NCBI GenBank assembly: GCA_951394405.1
Contig: OX596334.1
Span: 310,001-374,000 of the forward strand
Source of the DNA: Coprinellus micaceus
Taxonomy: Eukaryota; Basidiomycota; Agaricomycetes; Agaricales; Psathyrellaceae
DNA: 64,000 bases
Direction: 5' to 3'
The position numbers and the translations under genes are program-made. Under the pieces are notes generated by a model. The model saw only the letters and a list, made by a program, of their open reading frames with translations, had not been told where the DNA came from and ran no database searches. Below, piece after piece: positions 1 through 10,409 of the stretch (its first letter is position 1; each line of letters opens with the position of its first letter).

Positions 1-1003
1 AACCTCTGACTTATGTTCGGACCCAATGTCTGCTGTATGAATTCCAAGGATTGCTTCGTATACTGGGTATATAGATACTTAGCTGAGGAAGAGGCCGGAG
101 AAAGCTCAGGATATGCCAATTAAACGATTACATTGTTGAATACTCCACTCCCTTCAGGGTATTAATCAAGGGTCTGTTAGACTACCCTCAAGTTGGCTCA
201 ATGAACTGGTTTCCCCGCTCGCCCGTCTGGTGAACCTCGACGGTACAATATGTCGGTGGGCTAAATCGGGCCTAGTGGGATGTTCGAATCCGTCGTTTAT
301 TCGATGTCGCTTCCACCGGTGTTTGTCAGGACGCAGGCAGAGCTCACCACATGCTCATGAACAAGTGCCTAATTGGCTGGGCAAGGAAATAGGCGCCCAT
401 TGACGGCATGCCTTGATGACGCTCATTGCCGGATGGACGCCGTATTTGGCCAAGAAGCTGGATGTGGGTAATCACCCACGTCGCGCCTTTTCCACATTCG
501 ATGATTCGAATTGCACAACCTGGGGCGAAGGGATGGGATAACAATGCTTCGGAATCTTCAATCAAGCAAGTCCCTCCGAGATCTTAACCCACAGAGACCC
601 GAGAAAGAGGTGAGAGAGCCGGAGGCAAGGGCGAGAAGGAATGCACAGAACGAGAGGAAACTTCGAACGGCTTAAATGACCGCGGAGCATACTGAGGACG
701 GAGTGGCTCAGATTTAACACCAGGGACGGCTGCATTGGGTGATCAGCGACCAAGGAAAGTAGGTGGGAGAATTATTGGTGCTTTTTATACGGGTGACATG
801 TCTGGAGGGGCCGCTGGAGGCCTCAGAAGTGCCCCTATCCTGTAACAGGCCAAATGATCCGTCACGGGTGCCTCCGCACCGACGCCTCCACGTGGTTGGG
901 CACCTCTTGAGCTTTGTTCCGAACCACATTCTCGGGCGCTTCTACCTAGCCTCTACCTATCCGTCTGGCTGAGATACCCGGCACCCCCAGACAGGTATGT
1001 ACG
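1..1003. other. No recognised gene upstream of the first MYND gene
   Basis: Short open frames on both strands have no start context, splice pattern or motif that I recognise. The only structure I can support is near 820-930, which resembles the stretch upstream of the second MYND gene (see the repeat entries). Confidence 0.5.
815..930 (+). repeat. Duplicated promoter segment, copy 1
   Basis: This stretch shares several blocks in the same order with 3285-3395: a TGCCCCTATC block, a CCGACGC...CCACGTG block containing a CACGTG E-box, and GGGCAC...GAGCTTTG. Each copy lies a short way upstream of a MYND-finger gene, so the tandem gene duplication probably included its promoter. Confidence 0.55.
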
Positions 1004-3152
1004 ATGTCTCCGACTGAAGCTACTTACATTGGTCCTGATTCTGGGCTACAAGACTCCGTGTCAGTTCTTATCAATGTCAAAAGGCAATGGGGGACCAAGG
1101 AATTTGGGGCAGGTGTGCTTCCCTCGTCACTGACCTCCGTTGACCCTCTGACGCGACATGTCTCAAGCTGCTGAACGGGGCGCAGCGTGGCTCCATCACT
1201 GACCTTCAAACCTTGCGTTCCGTGGTCAAGCCCGAACACTGCACCTCCGAGCTCATTCGGGTGTGTTTGAAGCACCTCGACCTCGACTTGGTCCCAAATA
1301 TATGGCGAAACGAACACAGGACGACTCTCGGCCAAGATAACATTGAACGCGCACTTCCAAGCATGCTGATGGTCTCCCTCACTGTCGTGGCGTGCAAAGT
1401 GAATCCTCGTCTCAAGGAAGAAGCGGCTCCTTTGCTTGAAGATTCGCTTGATGGCCTATGCATGTGGGTCAGCACCTTCCTTCACCTGGGCCTGGCACCA
1501 AGCAGAAAAAGAGAGGAGCGCTATGCGGATCACAAGGCCGAGATGACACGTCTATACCTTGAACATTCACTTTTTATGCTCGGAATCGTCTCTCTCGATG
1601 CTGCGCTTCAAATGGCTGCATATTCGAGCGTGACGTTCTCCGACCTATTGCTCCAAATGTGGGTAGCCAAGGGTAACGACGGGCGGGTATCGCTGGGGCT
1701 GAAAGCCCAAGAAATCCACTGCACCCTCCAGATGCTGTTCTCAAGCGCTTTGGGTAAGGATGTAGGCCTGGAGGTCCTTCTGCAGCGTATCCTCGCTCGG
1801 CCTCCCCGTTTCGTTTCTTTGTTTGTAGAGAGCGTGGTGTCCCGCGTCGAGATGTGTCACGGTCTTAACCTCTCCGACGCGTTCCCCCTTGTCGAACGTC
1901 TGTTCCAGGATACAGAAACGCTTATCAAGTTCAGCAACGTACTGGAGCTAAGCTTCTTGGAGGCTAATTACGTCAGGCGGTACGCTTCTTCTCTGAAAGA
2001 CATTTGCTGTGATGCAACAGCGTTGGGCCCAAACGATCACCGCAATACTTTCCCATCCTTACAGGTCCTGTATCGACTTGCGGATTACTCGACGAGGCCT
2101 ACCCAAGCGGTTCGAAATCACCGAGACCTGGTCTCAGGGGGGCTCGTCAACGTATTGGGCTATGGGGTCAATGGGAGTACCTTTCGCTCTGACGATCGAA
2201 TGCCCGTTAGCCTCGTGGAGGGGTTACTGGACGAGCTTGGGAGAAGGACAACGGATGGGGTGTTCGTTGGTATCCTGTTTGAATCGTTACGATCACAGGG
2301 CCTACTCGCCAGAGTCTCTTCAAACCCAGTGTTCCTTACAAAGTGGAACAAAATGAAAGAAACGGTGGATTGGCGAAAGCAATTGCACGACATGGTTCTG
2401 AGTAAGGGGGTCAAGCTTTGCGATAATCCAATGATCCGTTTGAATTTCCCCACTTGACCGATCTTGCGTTATTGATGAACGGAATACAGTGCCAACGTCT
2501 CCCCGAGTCCACAAGCGCTGAATGTAAAGAATGCTCTCGCTGCAAGTCCGTCGCCTATTGCTCGTTTGAATGCCAATCGCACGATTGGAAAGAACGACAC
2601 AGATTGGAATGCCCCCACGCTCAAGCAGACTGCCTGGGTAAGCGTTATGCACAACTGTGAATAATAATCAATAATCGCTCATCGCTGATCTTTCCAGTGA
2701 GGAAGGCGTCTGGCAACTACTACAGCCATGCAAATCGGGCTTTTCATATGGCGTTGATCGAGGACCTCTACAACAAAAAAGGGCACCTGATGGGTGCGGC
2801 AGCCGCAAGGGATGAACCAACCCAGGAATTCCATCACCTCATCCCCAGCATAAGCTTCGTCGACATGGATCCTCATTGTCGGTTCCACCGCCTTACTGTG
2901 GACAACCTCTGGGATCGACCGCCGCATACTATTCTTCAAGGTTATCTCAAGCTACGGTTCGAACCTCTCGTTCGGGAATATCGATCTGGGAGGGGTATAG
3001 AAAGGGCGCAGCTAGCAGAGGGGCTCTTTGCACTTGGGGTTGGGTGGACTGCCCACATAGTGGTGAAGTTGGAACGAGTGGGGCCACGTTGGAGAGCTGT
3101 GTATGGTGTTGCTCGACATGGCTATGTAGCTAGTGTTATTCCCCGCTCCTGA
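1004..3152 (+). pseudogene. MYND-finger protein, tandem copy 1, frameshifted
   Basis: Parallels the neighbour at 3467-5460 throughout. The main open stretch runs from about 1162 to 2457 and is a helical domain of unknown function ending in LCDN, the start of the zinc region. The rest of the finger (ECSRC...YCSFEC...H..EC) is in another frame at about 2440-2637. A 60-nt intron (2638-2697) joins it to the last exon, which ends at 3152. Two frame changes are needed. One lies near 1166-1172, where DNA alignment to copy 2 shows a one-base gap. The other lies between the LCDN codons (about 2419-2430) and 2454. No GT-AG intron of suitable phase explains the second. Probably a pseudogene. ATG 1004 is the only upstream start in the matching frame. 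Sequencing error would be the alternative explanation. Confidence 0.6.
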
Positions 3153-3284
3153 CTCTTCTATGTTGCGCCGTATTTTATTCTCACCTAATATAGACGTTTG
3201 ATTCTGCACTCATATCCCTTACTACCAGTGAGATTCCCCTCGTAGCGGTGGCTACACCCGGGCTTCATTAGCGCAGAGTTGCTC

Positions 3285-3395
3285 TCCGTGGGCCAAGCTG
3301 CCCCTATCTCGCCAAATCGGTGCTTCCGTCCCGACGCACCCACGTGTCGGGCACTTCCGAGCTTTGCTCCTAACCATTTCCATGAACAGGGGAAA
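3285..3395 (+). repeat. Duplicated promoter segment, copy 2
   Basis: Counterpart of 815-930: the same order of TGCCCCTATC, CCGACGCACCCACGTG (CACGTG E-box) and GGGCAC...GAGCTTTG blocks, about 70-180 bp before the MYND gene at 3467. It occupies most of the spacer between the two MYND genes. Confidence 0.55.
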
Positions 3396-3466
3396 CTCGA
3401 GACTCGCACCAGCAGCGAGAGGCCGTCGTGCTGTTCTTGCCCAGGTACGAACATTTTGCCGTGATC

Positions 3467-5460
3467 ATGAGCTACCCTCGTTCACTAAGCCATGCACTGC
3501 AGCTCGTTTCGAAAGCGCACGATGGAACCTCTGATGATCTCTGGAGCCTGTACCGATTTGTTGTACCTCAGAAGCAGGAAGAGGTTACAATCGGTGTCGT
3601 CAATGTCGCCGCAAAGCATCTCTCAGCCGATTACGAACCCAACTTCCAGCTCCTTAGTCTAAAGGACAGGCCCTACGTCGACTGTGCGCTGGCATCTATG
3701 TCGGTGCTCCATGCGGTCATCATGCATGGCTGGAGAGCTGATAACTTCAAGGAAGCCGCCGTCAATCGAATACTAGAGGTAATCGACCAAATATGTCCAT
3801 GGATTCACCTCTTCCTCGACCTCAACGTCAGCAGCCTGGAGCAGAAGCCCTCATCGGAGAATGACACGTCCGAGGTGCATCTCATGCATGCCGAATTTCT
3901 CTGGGACCTGGTCTCCTTCGACGACCGCATTCTTGACGCCTTGTCCTCAACCATGGTCTACACGGATCTCATCCTTCGCATGTGGTTGGCCAAGGACGAT
4001 GGTGGCCAGGTGATCATGGATCCTGCGCATCGAAGAGGCGTCTGTCCACTCCTGATGTGGTTCCATGACTCGGTGAAGAAAGACGAAACGAAGCAGCTAT
4101 TGCTGGAGAGAATCGTGTCCGGGAAACCATCCTTGCCCACCAAGTTCGCCCGTGCCTTCGTTGACCGAGTCCATCAGGCTCGAGAGTTGGCCATCGACCA
4201 AAAGATCGGCAATCCTGACCCACCGATTGGGTACATCACCCTCATGTTCGACACCCTGCGCGCACTCACGACCTTCAACTATGTCTTCCGTCGCAAGATG
4301 CTCTCCGAAAATTACATCGTCGTCGTCTCCGAAACCCTTGATGTGATCTCGACACATCTCCAAAAGCACCACCGCACAGAGAGTGGGCGTCGTATCCTGG
4401 CATCGATGATCGGACCGGTACTCGGCCTCACCAACGACTCCTTAGACCCTACCCGCATTGTGAGGAACATCAGAGACCTTTTCGCTTCAAAGTACCTTTT
4501 CGTGCTGGCGCGGGTGATGGCGGTCTTGCCGGCGGCTGAAGAGAAGGCGATCAGGGACGCAGGGGAGATGCTCCATCTAGTCGGCCGGTATATGTCGTTC
4601 CCTGAAGTCCTGCAGGCGTTGGAAGATATCTGGCCCGCCCTTTCGCTCGTCATCATAGGCGAAATGAGGCAGACGATGCCCCGAATAGCAAGCTCTTGGG
4701 ATTTCTTTGGTCAATCGGTGTTCAGGAGGCTGGATATAAAGAAAAAGGAGGGGGCCGGGGCTCACTTGTGTGACAACATATCCGTGGGTGATGCGACACT
4801 CTTACCCGCTTCACATTCTCACTACATGCAGTGCACGAGAAGGCAGACCGCTCTGCCCTCGGAATTCAAGGAGTGCCTTCGGTGCTCCCGCGTCATCTAT
4901 TGCTCCGAAGGTTGCCAGAAGGAGGATTGGCGTCGATTCCATAGGTCAGAGTGCGGAGCCGCTAGCTCAGACCATTTTCGTACGTACCTTTCGCTGATTC
5001 CTGGAGCTTTACGCCTGAGTCACTTTCTCCAGAGAGGAAAACCTCGATGTGCATCTGGGGACAGCGGAATAGGAGCTTCCTCGCCGCGTTAGGAGTGCAC
5101 ATCTACAACAGCGTCACGGAATTCTTCGACGAACGCGTCCTAACGGAGAACGCCGGCCACGCATTCCATGAGACCATACCCATCGTGGACCTGACAACCC
5201 TCCGACCCGGATTCCATAGTCGGAGTCTGCGCGACAGAAGCATTTGGTGGACCGATCCTAGGGTAGAGCATTATCCCGAGTATGCCAAGCCTCGATATTA
5301 CAGTGCGTTGGAGGAGTATTTCCAAGGGAAGACAGGCCCCGGAGTACGGTATATCGACCTTATCTTTCCCTTCAATGGGGATGTATTGTCTTTGTTTGTC
5401 AGAGTGGAGAAGAGGCAGGGACAGTGGAAGGCGGCGTGGAGTGTTCCCCGTACTGCGTGA
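3467..5460 (+). CDS. MYND-type zinc finger protein, tandem copy 2
   Basis: Two exons, 3467-4979 and 5033-5460, with a 53-nt intron starting GTACGT; the spliced product is 646 aa. Residues 1 to about 440 are a helical, alpha-solenoid-like domain with no motif I recognise. An atypical MYND finger follows at about residues 445-500, with a single Cys in LCDN and later C, ECLRC, YCSEGC, H and EC ligands. A basic and aromatic C-terminal domain is encoded mainly by exon 2. MYND fingers bind proline-rich peptides in regulatory proteins; no substrate can be deduced here. The ATG at 3467 (MSYPRSL) is chosen because copy 1 aligns from that point. The reading frame is intact, unlike copy 1. Substrate and cellular role unknown. 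Confidence 0.75.
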
Positions 5461-6084
5461 GTGCCCCCACCGTGGAATGTACGTTCAGGCAGGCCCACTT
5501 ACACTTCCTCTTGTGCAGGAGGACACCCATTACCTCACCCGAGATGCTTGACACGATGAAGGAAATCAACGCGAAGCTGCTCAGGCTCGATGTTTCTGGT
5601 TCCGGGTCAGTACCACTGCCTCCTTGTCTAATTGTCTCAAGAGCTCACGAAATATCCCACAGCAGGCGTTAGGTCAGGAGTATTGTAAGAGGATATCTAC
5701 ACGCATCCACATCTTGCGTCTACCTATTCAATATACGGGGCTCTGAGAATATGCTAAATGACCCAATCGTCCTCCTTTCATGAGTGCTATGAACCCTGTT
5801 CGAATGTCGCATATGGATTGAGCACTTTGGCGAGGATGTCTAAGCGTCCACACGATTGTGCGCTGAAGGGGAACGTACATAGGCCGCATAGGGAGTAAAC
5901 TATGTAACAGCGCGTAGTACTACCATCTACCCATATTCTCCTCCACCTCGTTCTCGTATACGCTGCATGAAATTGCAGCAAATTTGGAATCTGCTGAGCT
6001 GTTGATTGTAGCCTTCTAAACGTATTGGTGGTACATGAAGATTTAACCTAGGCGAATTATTGATGGGTTTTCCCAGTGGGGGGC
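5461..6084. other. Intergenic, no gene recognised
   Basis: Spacer between the MYND pair and the FunK1 array. No coding pattern, RNA gene or repeat that I can support. Confidence 0.4.
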
Positions 6085-6279
6085 CTCAGGCTGGTGATCC
6101 TTGGTGCCGTAATGGAGAATCTCCATGTCATGAAGGTTTGCCGGATATTCAGCCGTTTATGGGGCTACTTCCGCTCAGAAATATGCAAATTATATCATTG
6201 TGTATTTGATACCGCGGCGTCTGCTGGTGTCTGTTGTGCCGTTCTCGAGGGCCATTGTTCCTGCAACACGGGCGCCAAT
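6085..6279 (+). repeat. Segment shared with the upstream region of FunK1-B
   Basis: Matches 10062-10226 in order: GGTTTGCCGG..ATTCAGC, TTTATG, TTCCGCTCAG, then CCGTTCTCGA.GGCCAT and TTCCTGCAACAC.GGCGCCAAT. In B the block sits 180-350 bp before the ATG; in front of A it is about 1 kb away, because a 738-bp inverted-repeat element follows it. Confidence 0.6.
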
Positions 6280-7017
6280 GCCCGCTACTCACAGTAGCGG
6301 GTTTCTCAGTAGACCCTCCCCCCAGCGCCGTCACGTGTATTCCCACCATCATGCTCCCAACTGCGGGACCGAACTTCCTTTTGCGTCTGCACCATGACGT
6401 CATGCCCCGCCCCGCAACATCGCCGCAGTGGTCTCCTCCTCCTCTGGTATGTATTCGAACAATCGAAACATCACCTACCTCACACCAGCGTGCATTCGAA
6501 ATACTCATCACCCTCGCTCTTCCTGGTCAAATGATGCAGCAACTTTACTAAATACGAGGCCGCAAAAGGTGAACATGATGATAACAATCCTAGATTGGCC
6601 ATTGGTTCTCGTCGTCTCCTTCCCTTCGATTGGTTAGATCCTGGAATGCTAACCTTCCTTCAGGCGGTGCCCTCCAGTATAGCGTTCTGTCCATATCGTG
6701 AGATACCTCTTCTTGGAGCGGACTTTGCACAAACCTCGTGTGCTCGATTAGCGCCGTATATGTGTCCTTCCCCACACGGCTTCTTTGCCCTGGCGGCCAA
6801 GACGTGACTGGGATAGCTTCGTGCATATCAAAAGCCGTCAAATTCATTGTGTTGCTATTTCTGACTTATCTCACCTATCCCTCCCCTACATTGACTTGAT
6901 CTGGACCTTGCGGGCTCCCCAAATTCAATCGCCAGTCACCATCCTTCCTCACTCCTCAGGATTATCTGTCGATAATCTCTCACACACCTACCAGAAAAAA
7001 CATATTGAGTAGCGGGC
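6280..7017. mobile_element. Probable non-autonomous terminal-inverted-repeat element (738 bp)
   Basis: The ends are a perfect 12-bp inverted repeat, GCCCGCTACTCA at 6280-6291 and TGAGTAGCGGGC at 7006-7017. The left end also forms a tight hairpin (CCCGCTACT, CAC loop, AGTAGCGGG). It interrupts sequence that is otherwise shared between the upstream regions of FunK1-A and FunK1-B, as expected of an insertion. The interior has no transposase-like frame. I could not find a clear target-site duplication, so the family (hAT, CACTA or other) is not assigned. Confidence 0.45.
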
Positions 7018-7073
7018 TCTGCGGCGTCAGCCGCGCTGTTGGCGTTATTCTCGGTCGCCCAGTGGCCCTGGGC

Positions 7074-7170
7074 GCCTCCGGGTCAACGGTCACGTGGTAA
7101 TTGATGGCAACAGACGCGAACAATCGCTGGCGGATGCAATTGCCCCTTTCTCTCGTTCCATCACCATCCA
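7074..7170 (+). promoter_or_regulatory. FunK1 promoter cassette upstream of A
   Basis: Contains, in order, GGCGCC, AACGGTCACGTGG (CACGTG E-box), CGCGAACAAT and GGATGCAATTGCC, then a C/T-rich run with CACCATCC. The CAATTG block lies about 105 bp before the ATG, the same distance as in FunK1-B, G, H, L and M. Confidence 0.6.
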
Positions 7171-7241
7171 TTATCCTCCAGCACCAATTCCAGAAAGTCT
7201 CTGGAAATCGACATTATTATACCAGTTCAAACCTTGACGCA

Positions 7242-9652
7242 ATGGCCTCGACCTACACAGCGCCAGGAGCCGTCCCCAAAGGACCAGAGCGTCCTGGGTG
7301 CCCGAAGCACTATCCAAGATACACGACGACGAACGACGCTTACGCGCACGGCCTCTACCACGACGTTCTGGAGGATGGGGAGGTCGAATCTTTCCTTGAA
7401 GAGACGGAGAGCTACGACTCCAAGCAGAACAGGTGGTCGATGCTCGAAACGTTGACAAGGTGAGAAGCCCTCGTCGACGCTTTGTACTCGATCCTTTCAT
7501 CGGTTGTGAAACGATTCGTGAAAACCCATCAAGCTGGGGTCGAACGACACCTGATTAACACTCTGGGTCACCCGGCGTGCGAGCAGAAGGATGAGAATGG
7601 TTACGCCATGTGCCCTGTGCTGGTAGTTTCTGCTATGGGCCCATCGTTCGAAATCCCTCGGTCACTTCAATCTACGGAGCTGGTCGAGGTCAACGTAGGG
7701 TATTCCTGTATGGCAACGTACTTCACCGTGAAACTCGACTCGAACGCGGGGAGCGTCGATGAACAGGTTCATGAAATGGAAACATATGCCCGGTATGTAC
7801 CACCGCAACGAGCGAAGTTTCCCATACTGACTCCTGTACAGGCAGATCCTCCGTGACCAACCCAATCGACTCTACGTTCGCTCGCTTATCTTCACAGAGT
7901 CACACGCACGGCTCGTCCACTTCGACCGGGCAGGCGCGGAGATCACCCCACCCTTCAACATTCACCAGCACCCTGCGACTCTCGTTCGACTAGTCGCTGG
8001 ACTCTCTTCCGCCGATGAGCGCGTTCTCGGTATAGATACCAGCATCCAGTGGGCCATCAACGGAAGGAAGGAGAGGGGGACTATCACCACGACGGGTCCG
8101 AATGGCAAGCCCAAGACCTACCCAATCCTAGAGCAAATGCGTACCCCACGGAACGAGATTCGGGGACGGGCGACTACGTGCTGGCGTGTTCAGGACCCTG
8201 ATACGCTCGAGGAACTGATCGTCAAAGACACGTGGCGCCTAGATGATCTCCGTGGGGAATATGAGCTCCTGGAGCTGGTGAAGGACACGCCAGGAATTGT
8301 GCACATGGTCTCCTACGAAACTGGCCGTGGAGAGACGAAAGATTTCCGGTGTCCGAGCACCTATAGGAACTTCCAGAACCGTGTGGCAACGCGGGTGACG
8401 ATGAAGGCATACGGGCGCTCCATCGAATACTTCACGTCGGTAGGCCAGCTGTTATCTGCAATTCGTGACGCTATAGCCGGTATGTACACCTCATATCTCA
8501 ATAAATTGGACCTCCCAAGCTTATGTATACTCCAGGCCATCAAAGCCTTGTCGCCGATGACGTTCGGATACTTCACCGGGACGTCTCGGCTCAGAACGTG
8601 CTCCTCGGGAAGGATGGTGCGCCGGAGGGTGAACGGGGCGTCCTGGTTGACTTCGACCTTGCTTTCAAAGCAACGGACGTCGAACCCACAATCGATGCAG
8701 ACCACAATGTTGTAGGTAGCCTCCCCCAGAATAGCCACCGCGCTCATCGCTGACGTCCACCCTTCAGGGCATCCGCATCTTCCAATCCCTCTCAGTGTTA
8801 TCTAGCGATTTCATGAAGACAGTTCCGGCCCACGATTACCTGGACGACCTGCAGTCTTTTTTCTATCTCCTCGTCTACATCATGCTCATGTCCCGGCCCG
8901 ACGGCAGCTGCATCCCACGCACCGAGGAAGGACCCTCGATTTTGTCTACTTGGAGGGAAGAAAGCGCCAGTCAGGCCTTCTCAAATAAACAGGGTATTCT
9001 CGGAGGGGGCCCGCTCAGGTCCCACGTAGGGCGCGTAATTGAGGCGTCGTGGGGTCCTATCTGTGGAGACTTGTTCAGGAAGTTCCGCGCCTGGTCGCTA
9101 TCAAGGAGGAGCGATAAGGAGAGGCTAGCGTACCAGAAGAGGGGCCCGGAGCAACTGCTACCCAAAAGGGATGAACACTATTCAGCTGTCCTTAAGATGT
9201 TTGACCAGGCTATCGAAGCAATCAAAGCTTCGTCAACGTCCCCAGCTCCCGCGTCCACCCTCTCTCTTCCTCAGTCTGCAGTACCCCCTCCACCTCTCGG
9301 TTTCGCAGCTGCCCAAAATGCCGCACAGCCCATGGAACTCGATGCGGCGTCTGTCGATAAGGCGACACCTTCCCTTGTCGGCCCAGCCCTTACACCGGCC
9401 GCATCCGCATCTCAACCCCGACGATCAGTTCGCATCCGAAATCTCGTTTTCTCCAAGACCCAGGTTTCGTCGCAACCCACAGGCCCATCTTTGTCAACCG
9501 CGAAGCTCCTGCCCTCCCCTGCGATGCCGCCAACACTTCAGCTTCGTCGTTCCACTCGTACACAAAAGCGCCGCCTGGAGGAGGACGAGGACCTTGTGGC
9601 GTCCCGTCCTAACATCAAGAAGGGTTTGCGCTCCACAACCCGCTCTCGTTGA
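7242..9652 (+). pseudogene. FunK1 protein kinase A, premature stop
   Basis: Exons 7242-7792, 7842-8479, 8536-8711 and 8768-9652 (introns 49, 56 and 56 nt). The reading is colinear with FunK1-B next door except for a TGA at 7461-7463, where B has CGA (Arg); this is a C-to-T change at a CpG. Downstream exons stay open and keep kinase features: VKDTW lysine, HRDVSAQN loop, DFD metal site, and a tail ending in the family RxxxRTQKRRLEED motif. One in-frame codon is missing in exon 2 (AI-NGRK against AIVNGRK). The stop overlaps a splice-like AGGTGAGA, but the following sequence is conserved coding sequence in the same frame, so a skipped intron is unlikely. The intact downstream exons suggest recent inactivation or a truncated N-terminus. 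Confidence 0.75.
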
Positions 9653-10061
9653 ACAAAGACGTCATTACCATCTTCTCTCTGCGATATCCATACCCGAATT
9701 CCTCCACTTCTCTGCGACCCCCCTTCTACTTAATATCTCAAACGCACCTCTCCTCTTGGGCGATACCGCCTCCCCTACATCTACGTGGGTTGCCAGCTCA
9801 CTGTACCACCCATGTATCTATATCTATAATTTCCGATCCTTCGCAATGTTCCATCTTTAATTCCAGTACTATTTGGAGCAAGCGTAACATATTTATTTGT
9901 TCACTGTGGTCCTCGAACCCGCACGCCCAATCAGGACCAATCGCATTTCGCTTACTTATCTTCCCATTGCACAGAGTCGGCTCACGACGTCGGCTGGCTG
10001 GTCTGTCTCCCCACCTCATGTAATTGTGCTCGGCCAACGTACCGGTAAATTACTGGTGCAT
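9653..10061. other. Spacer between FunK1-A and -B
   Basis: About 400 bp of 3' flank of A and distal upstream of B. No gene or RNA recognised. Confidence 0.4.
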
Positions 10062-10226
10062 TTTGCCAGGGGCCTGGTAATCCCCGGCATCCTGACCGAA
10101 AATCTCCGGAATAACCAGGGTTTGCCGGTGATTCAGCTATTTATGAGGGATCTTTCCGCTCAGTACCGCGATGTCTGGTGTTCCGTTCTCGATGGCCATA
10201 GTTCCTGCAACACAGGCGCCAATTCG
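10062..10226 (+). repeat. Segment shared with the upstream region of FunK1-A
   Basis: Partner of 6085-6279. Here it runs directly into the promoter cassette of FunK1-B without the inverted-repeat insertion, so it represents the uninterrupted arrangement. Confidence 0.6.
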
Positions 10227-10230
10227 ACGC

Positions 10231-10335
10231 CTGGGCGCCTCCGGGTCAACGGTCACGTGGTTTTTTGATGACAACAGACGCGAACAATTGTGGTCGGATG
10301 CAATTGCCCCTTTCTCCCGATCCACCACCATCCAT
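10231..10335 (+). promoter_or_regulatory. FunK1 promoter cassette upstream of B
   Basis: GGGCGCC, AACGGTCACGTGG, CGCGAACAATTG and GGATGCAATTGCC, followed by CCACCACCATCC. The CAATTG block lies about 109 bp before the ATG at 10410. Nearly identical to the cassette of A over about 90 bp. Confidence 0.65.
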
Positions 10336-10409
10336 TATCCTCCAACGTCATTTCCATCCAGGAAGACACTGAAGGTCGACAATATTGCCCTATTTAAAAC
10401 ATTTAAACA

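Noticed and set aside
185..295. Possible tRNA: a B-box-like GTTCGAATCC and an upstream TGGCTCAA
   Set aside because: The boxes are about 90 bp apart and I could not fold acceptor and anticodon stems around them.
2402..2489. An intron joining the two halves of the MYND finger in copy 1
   Set aside because: GT-AG pairs such as 2402-2489 or 2438-2489 give the wrong phase, and the first also removes the conserved LCDN.
7455..7475. Intron starting at AGGTGAGA to remove the stop in FunK1-A
   Set aside because: The following bases are conserved coding sequence, in frame with FunK1-B; removing them would delete conserved residues.
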